Source: CAIQIA01 sp945861105 (GTDB lineage Bacteria; Cyanobacteriota; Cyanobacteriia; PCC-6307; Cyanobiaceae). Taken from it: 64,000 nt of DNA. The stretch is from assembly GCA_947488815.1 (NCBI GenBank), contig CANLCC010000002.1:69789-133788 (forward strand), written 5' to 3'. The position numbers and the translations under genes were made by a program. Numbering within the stretch: position 1 is the first letter of the stretch; every line of letters starts with the position of its first letter. Shown here piece by piece: positions 62,021-64,000 of the stretch. Under the pieces are notes generated by a model. It searched no databases and was not told the DNA's origin. It worked only from the letters and a program-made list of their open reading frames with translations.

Positions 62021-63436
62021 ATGGCACTCGTGATGCTCCCTGGTCTTGCGACCCTGATCGAGGACATCAGCGAGGAGAAGAAACTCCCCGCCAGCGTCGT
62101 TGAGGCGGCCCTCAGAGAGGCGCTGCTGAAGGGCTATGAACGCTACCGCCGGACCCTCTATCTGGGCTACGGCCAGGATCCATTTGACGAGGAATATTTC
62201 AGCAACTTTGATGTGGCCCTGGATCTTGATGAAGAGGGATTCCGGGTGCTGGCCAGCAAGATCATCGTGGAGGAAGTCGAGAGCGAAGATCATCAGATTT
62301 CCCTGGCAGAGGTGGAACAGGTGACCGATGACGCCCAGTTGGGCGACACGGTTGTCCTTGACGTGACGCCAGAGAAGGACGACTTCGGTCGCATGGCGGC
62401 GGCCCAGACCAAGCAGGTGCTGGCCCAGAAGCTGCGGGATCAGCAGCGACGGATGATCCAGGAGGAGTTCGCCGATCTGGAGGATCCGGTGCTCACGGCA
62501 CGGGTGATCCGGTTTGAGCGCCAGTCGGTGATCATGGCTGTGAGCTCGGGCCTCGGTCGCCCCGAGGTGGAGGCTGAGCTGCCCAGGCGCGATCAGCTGC
62601 CGAACGACAACTACCGCGCCAATGCAACGTTCAAGGTGTTCCTCAAGGAGGTGTCCGAGGTCGCCCGGCGGGGTCCGCAGCTGTTCGTGAGCCGGGCCAA
62701 TGCCGGCCTCGTGGTTTACCTGTTCGAAAACGAAGTCCCCGAAATCCAGGAGGGGTCGGTGCGGATCGTGGCGGTGGCCCGCGAGGCCAACCCACCCTCC
62801 CGGGCGGTGGGACCACGCACGAAGGTTGCCGTGGACAGCGTCGAGCGGGAAGTGGATCCCGTCGGTGCCTGCATCGGCGCCCGGGGATCGAGGATCCAGC
62901 AGGTGGTCAATGAGCTACGCGGAGAGAAGATCGACGTGATCCGCTGGTCACCGGATCCGGGTCAGTACATCGCCAACTCCCTCAGTCCGGCACGGGTTGA
63001 ACTGGTGCGCCTGGTGGATCCCGAAGGCCACCACGCCCACGTGCTGGTCCCGCAGGACCAGCTGAGCCTGGCCATCGGCCGGGAGGGGCAGAACGTGCGG
63101 CTGGCGGCCCGACTCACCGGCTGGAAGATCGACATCAAGAACGCCGGCGAGTACGACCAGGTCTCCGAAGACGAGAAGGTCGCTGAACTGATCAGCCTCC
63201 GCCAGGAAGACGAGCGGCTGCAGGCCGAAGCGGAGGCGCGGCTGGCGGCGGAGCAGGCGGCCCGGGCTGAGGAGGATGCCCGTCTGCGGGAGCTGTACCC
63301 CCTGGAAGAGGATGGGTTGGCGGAGGGAGAGGAGTGGTCAGAAGACGAAGGGAGCCCCCAGGGAGAAGCCGAGCCGGAGGAGGGAACCGAGGAAGCCACG
63401 TCACCTGCGGAGACTGCGGTGGATGACGTGGAATGA
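62021..63436 (+). CDS. nusA: Transcription factor NusA
   Basis: NusA binds RNA polymerase and modulates pausing, termination and antitermination. The protein is 471 residues. The N-terminal polymerase-binding domain (residues 1-~125) is followed by S1 (~140-210) and two KH domains (PVGACIGARGSRIQQVV and LSLAIGREGQNVRLAARLTGW). The acidic C-terminal tail (from ~390) replaces the AR repeats, as in other cyanobacteria. It overlaps ylxR by 14 bases. Confidence 0.96.
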   Translation: MALVMLPGLATLIEDISEEKKLPASVVEAALREALLKGYERYRRTLYLGYGQDPFDEEYFSNFDVALDLDEEGFRVLASKIIVEEVESEDHQISLAEVEQVTDDAQLGDTVVLDVTPEKDDFGRMAAAQTKQVLAQKLRDQQRRMIQEEFADLEDPVLTARVIRFERQSVIMAVSSGLGRPEVEAELPRRDQLPNDNYRANATFKVFLKEVSEVARRGPQLFVSRANAGLVVYLFENEVPEIQEGSVRIVAVAREANPPSRAVGPRTKVAVDSVEREVDPVGACIGARGSRIQQVVNELRGEKIDVIRWSPDPGQYIANSLSPARVELVRLVDPEGHHAHVLVPQDQLSLAIGREGQNVRLAARLTGWKIDIKNAGEYDQVSEDEKVAELISLRQEDERLQAEAEARLAAEQAARAEEDARLRELYPLEEDGLAEGEEWSEDEGSPQGEAEPEEGTEEATSPAETAVDDVE

Positions 63437-63806
63437 GCCTCGGCCGGTGCTGCGGCGCTGCGTCTCCTGCCGGGAGCTGCACGATCGGCGGCATCTGTGG
63501 CGGCTGATCCGCCAGGCGGGTGACGGCAGTGTCACACTGGATTCAGGCATGGGCCGTTCGGCCTATGTCTGTCGTCGATCGGCCTGTCTGGATGAGGCCC
63601 GCCGGCGTCGAAGGTTGCAACGGGCCCTCCGGGTTCCCGTCCCCGACGCCATCCTGGACCTCCTGGTCGAACGACTGTCGCTGGAGGGGGACCCACCTCT
63701 CAGGCAAGATGAATACCGTCCCGTCCAGCTGACGGGAACGGAGGCACCCCGTGCCCCGTCCATTGGAGACCTGCATGACGAGCGGCGGCAAAGTCCGGAT
63801 CTATGA
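63423..63806 (+). CDS. ylxR: YlxR-family RNA-binding protein
   Basis: A 127-residue protein with the YlxR/DUF448 core: LRRCVSCRELHDRRHLWRLIR and GRSAYVCRRSACLDEARRR. In other bacteria YlxR (RnpM) modulates RNase P or transcription. The core ends near residue 85; the remaining ~40 residues are not typical and overlap infB by 32 bases. ATG 63423 overlaps the nusA end, so translation is coupled. Confidence 0.88.
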   Translation: MTWNEPRPVLRRCVSCRELHDRRHLWRLIRQAGDGSVTLDSGMGRSAYVCRRSACLDEARRRRRLQRALRVPVPDAILDLLVERLSLEGDPPLRQDEYRPVQLTGTEAPRAPSIGDLHDERRQSPDL

Positions 63807-64000
63807 ACTGTCCCGAGACCTCGGTCTCGACAATCGCGATGTGCTGGAGGCGGCTGAAAAGCTGTCGATCGCGGTGCGCAGCCACAGCAGTTCGATCAGC
63901 GATGACGAAGCCCACCGCATCCGAGCCGAGCTGAAGGCCCGCGGAGGCCAGACGGGCCCCTCGCGGCCGTCGGAGCCGGCCCCGGCTGCCCAGATCCTGA
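63775..64000 (+). CDS. infB: Translation initiation factor IF-2, 5' part
   Basis: The first 75 residues of IF-2 are visible: MTSGGKVRIYELSRDLGLDN followed by a helix-rich N-terminal domain (EAAEKLSIAVRSHSSSISDDEAHRIRAEL), then a Pro/Ala-rich stretch. The gene runs off the window. The position after rimP-nusA-ylxR is the standard order. GGAGAC at 63765-63770 lies 4 bases before the ATG inside ylxR and may serve as ribosome binding site. Confidence 0.93.
   Translation, partial: MTSGGKVRIYELSRDLGLDNRDVLEAAEKLSIAVRSHSSSISDDEAHRIRAELKARGGQTGPSRPSEPAPAAQIL

Overview
The window is chromosomal DNA from a high-G+C, phycobilisome-containing alpha-cyanobacterium of the Cyanobium / marine-type Synechococcus group. 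The basis is an apcE-apcA-apcB-apcC cluster (so not Prochlorococcus), split rpoC1/rpoC2 genes, ycf35, a small high-light-inducible protein, a Ccs1-type cytochrome c maturation system and a PII protein with the picocyanobacterial-looking T-loop. No tRNA, rRNA, CRISPR array, intact transposase or phage gene was seen.

Layout. 1-4.2 kb: allophycocyanin core genes with two clear intrinsic terminators. 4.2-15.8 kb: ftsW, a lipoprotein lytic transglycosylase, ccdA-ccs1, queF, glnB (with an upstream NtcA-type box), tlyA, purB, a Ski2-like helicase and bioF. 15.8-19.3 kb: the rest of a biotin operon (bioK-like esterase, bioC, bioD), interrupted after bioF by one A+T-rich hydrolase/TPR gene that looks foreign. 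19.2-36.1 kb: an accessory block between bioD and fumC-bioA. It holds an SDR oxidoreductase, an EamA transporter, a decayed OprB-type porin, a two-domain VOC protein, a glgX pseudogene with three lesions, DoxX, and one long leftward gene train: two DUF2231 membrane proteins, coxBAC of an alternative (quinol-type) terminal oxidase, a GMC oxidoreductase, a GH63-like glucosidase and a second GMC oxidoreductase. 36.1-44.9 kb: core genes again (fumC, bioA, DUF3143, J-domain protein, rsmG, aldo/keto reductase with ferredoxin, ycf35 with DUF2997, HEAT-repeat protein, AmpG-like permease). 44.9-57 kb: rpsT-tatD-rpoB-rpoC1-rpoC2-hli-rlmN, all leftward. 57-64 kb: hisD, rpiA, an HtrA protease, a calcineurin-like phosphoesterase, then rimP-nusA-ylxR-infB running off the right edge.

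The most interesting part is the 25.8-36.0 kb train. Subunit II has no CuA ligands and subunit I carries a YSHP motif, so the oxidase probably takes electrons from quinol. The two DUF2231 proteins share a matched set of four histidines that could bind haem. Two unequal GMC flavoproteins flank a glucosidase in the same train. I infer a sugar- or glycoside-oxidising module that feeds a membrane oxidase; this is a hypothesis from gene order and residues, not a demonstrated system. The neighbouring carbohydrate genes (porin, glgX) are broken, which suggests the block is being remodelled.
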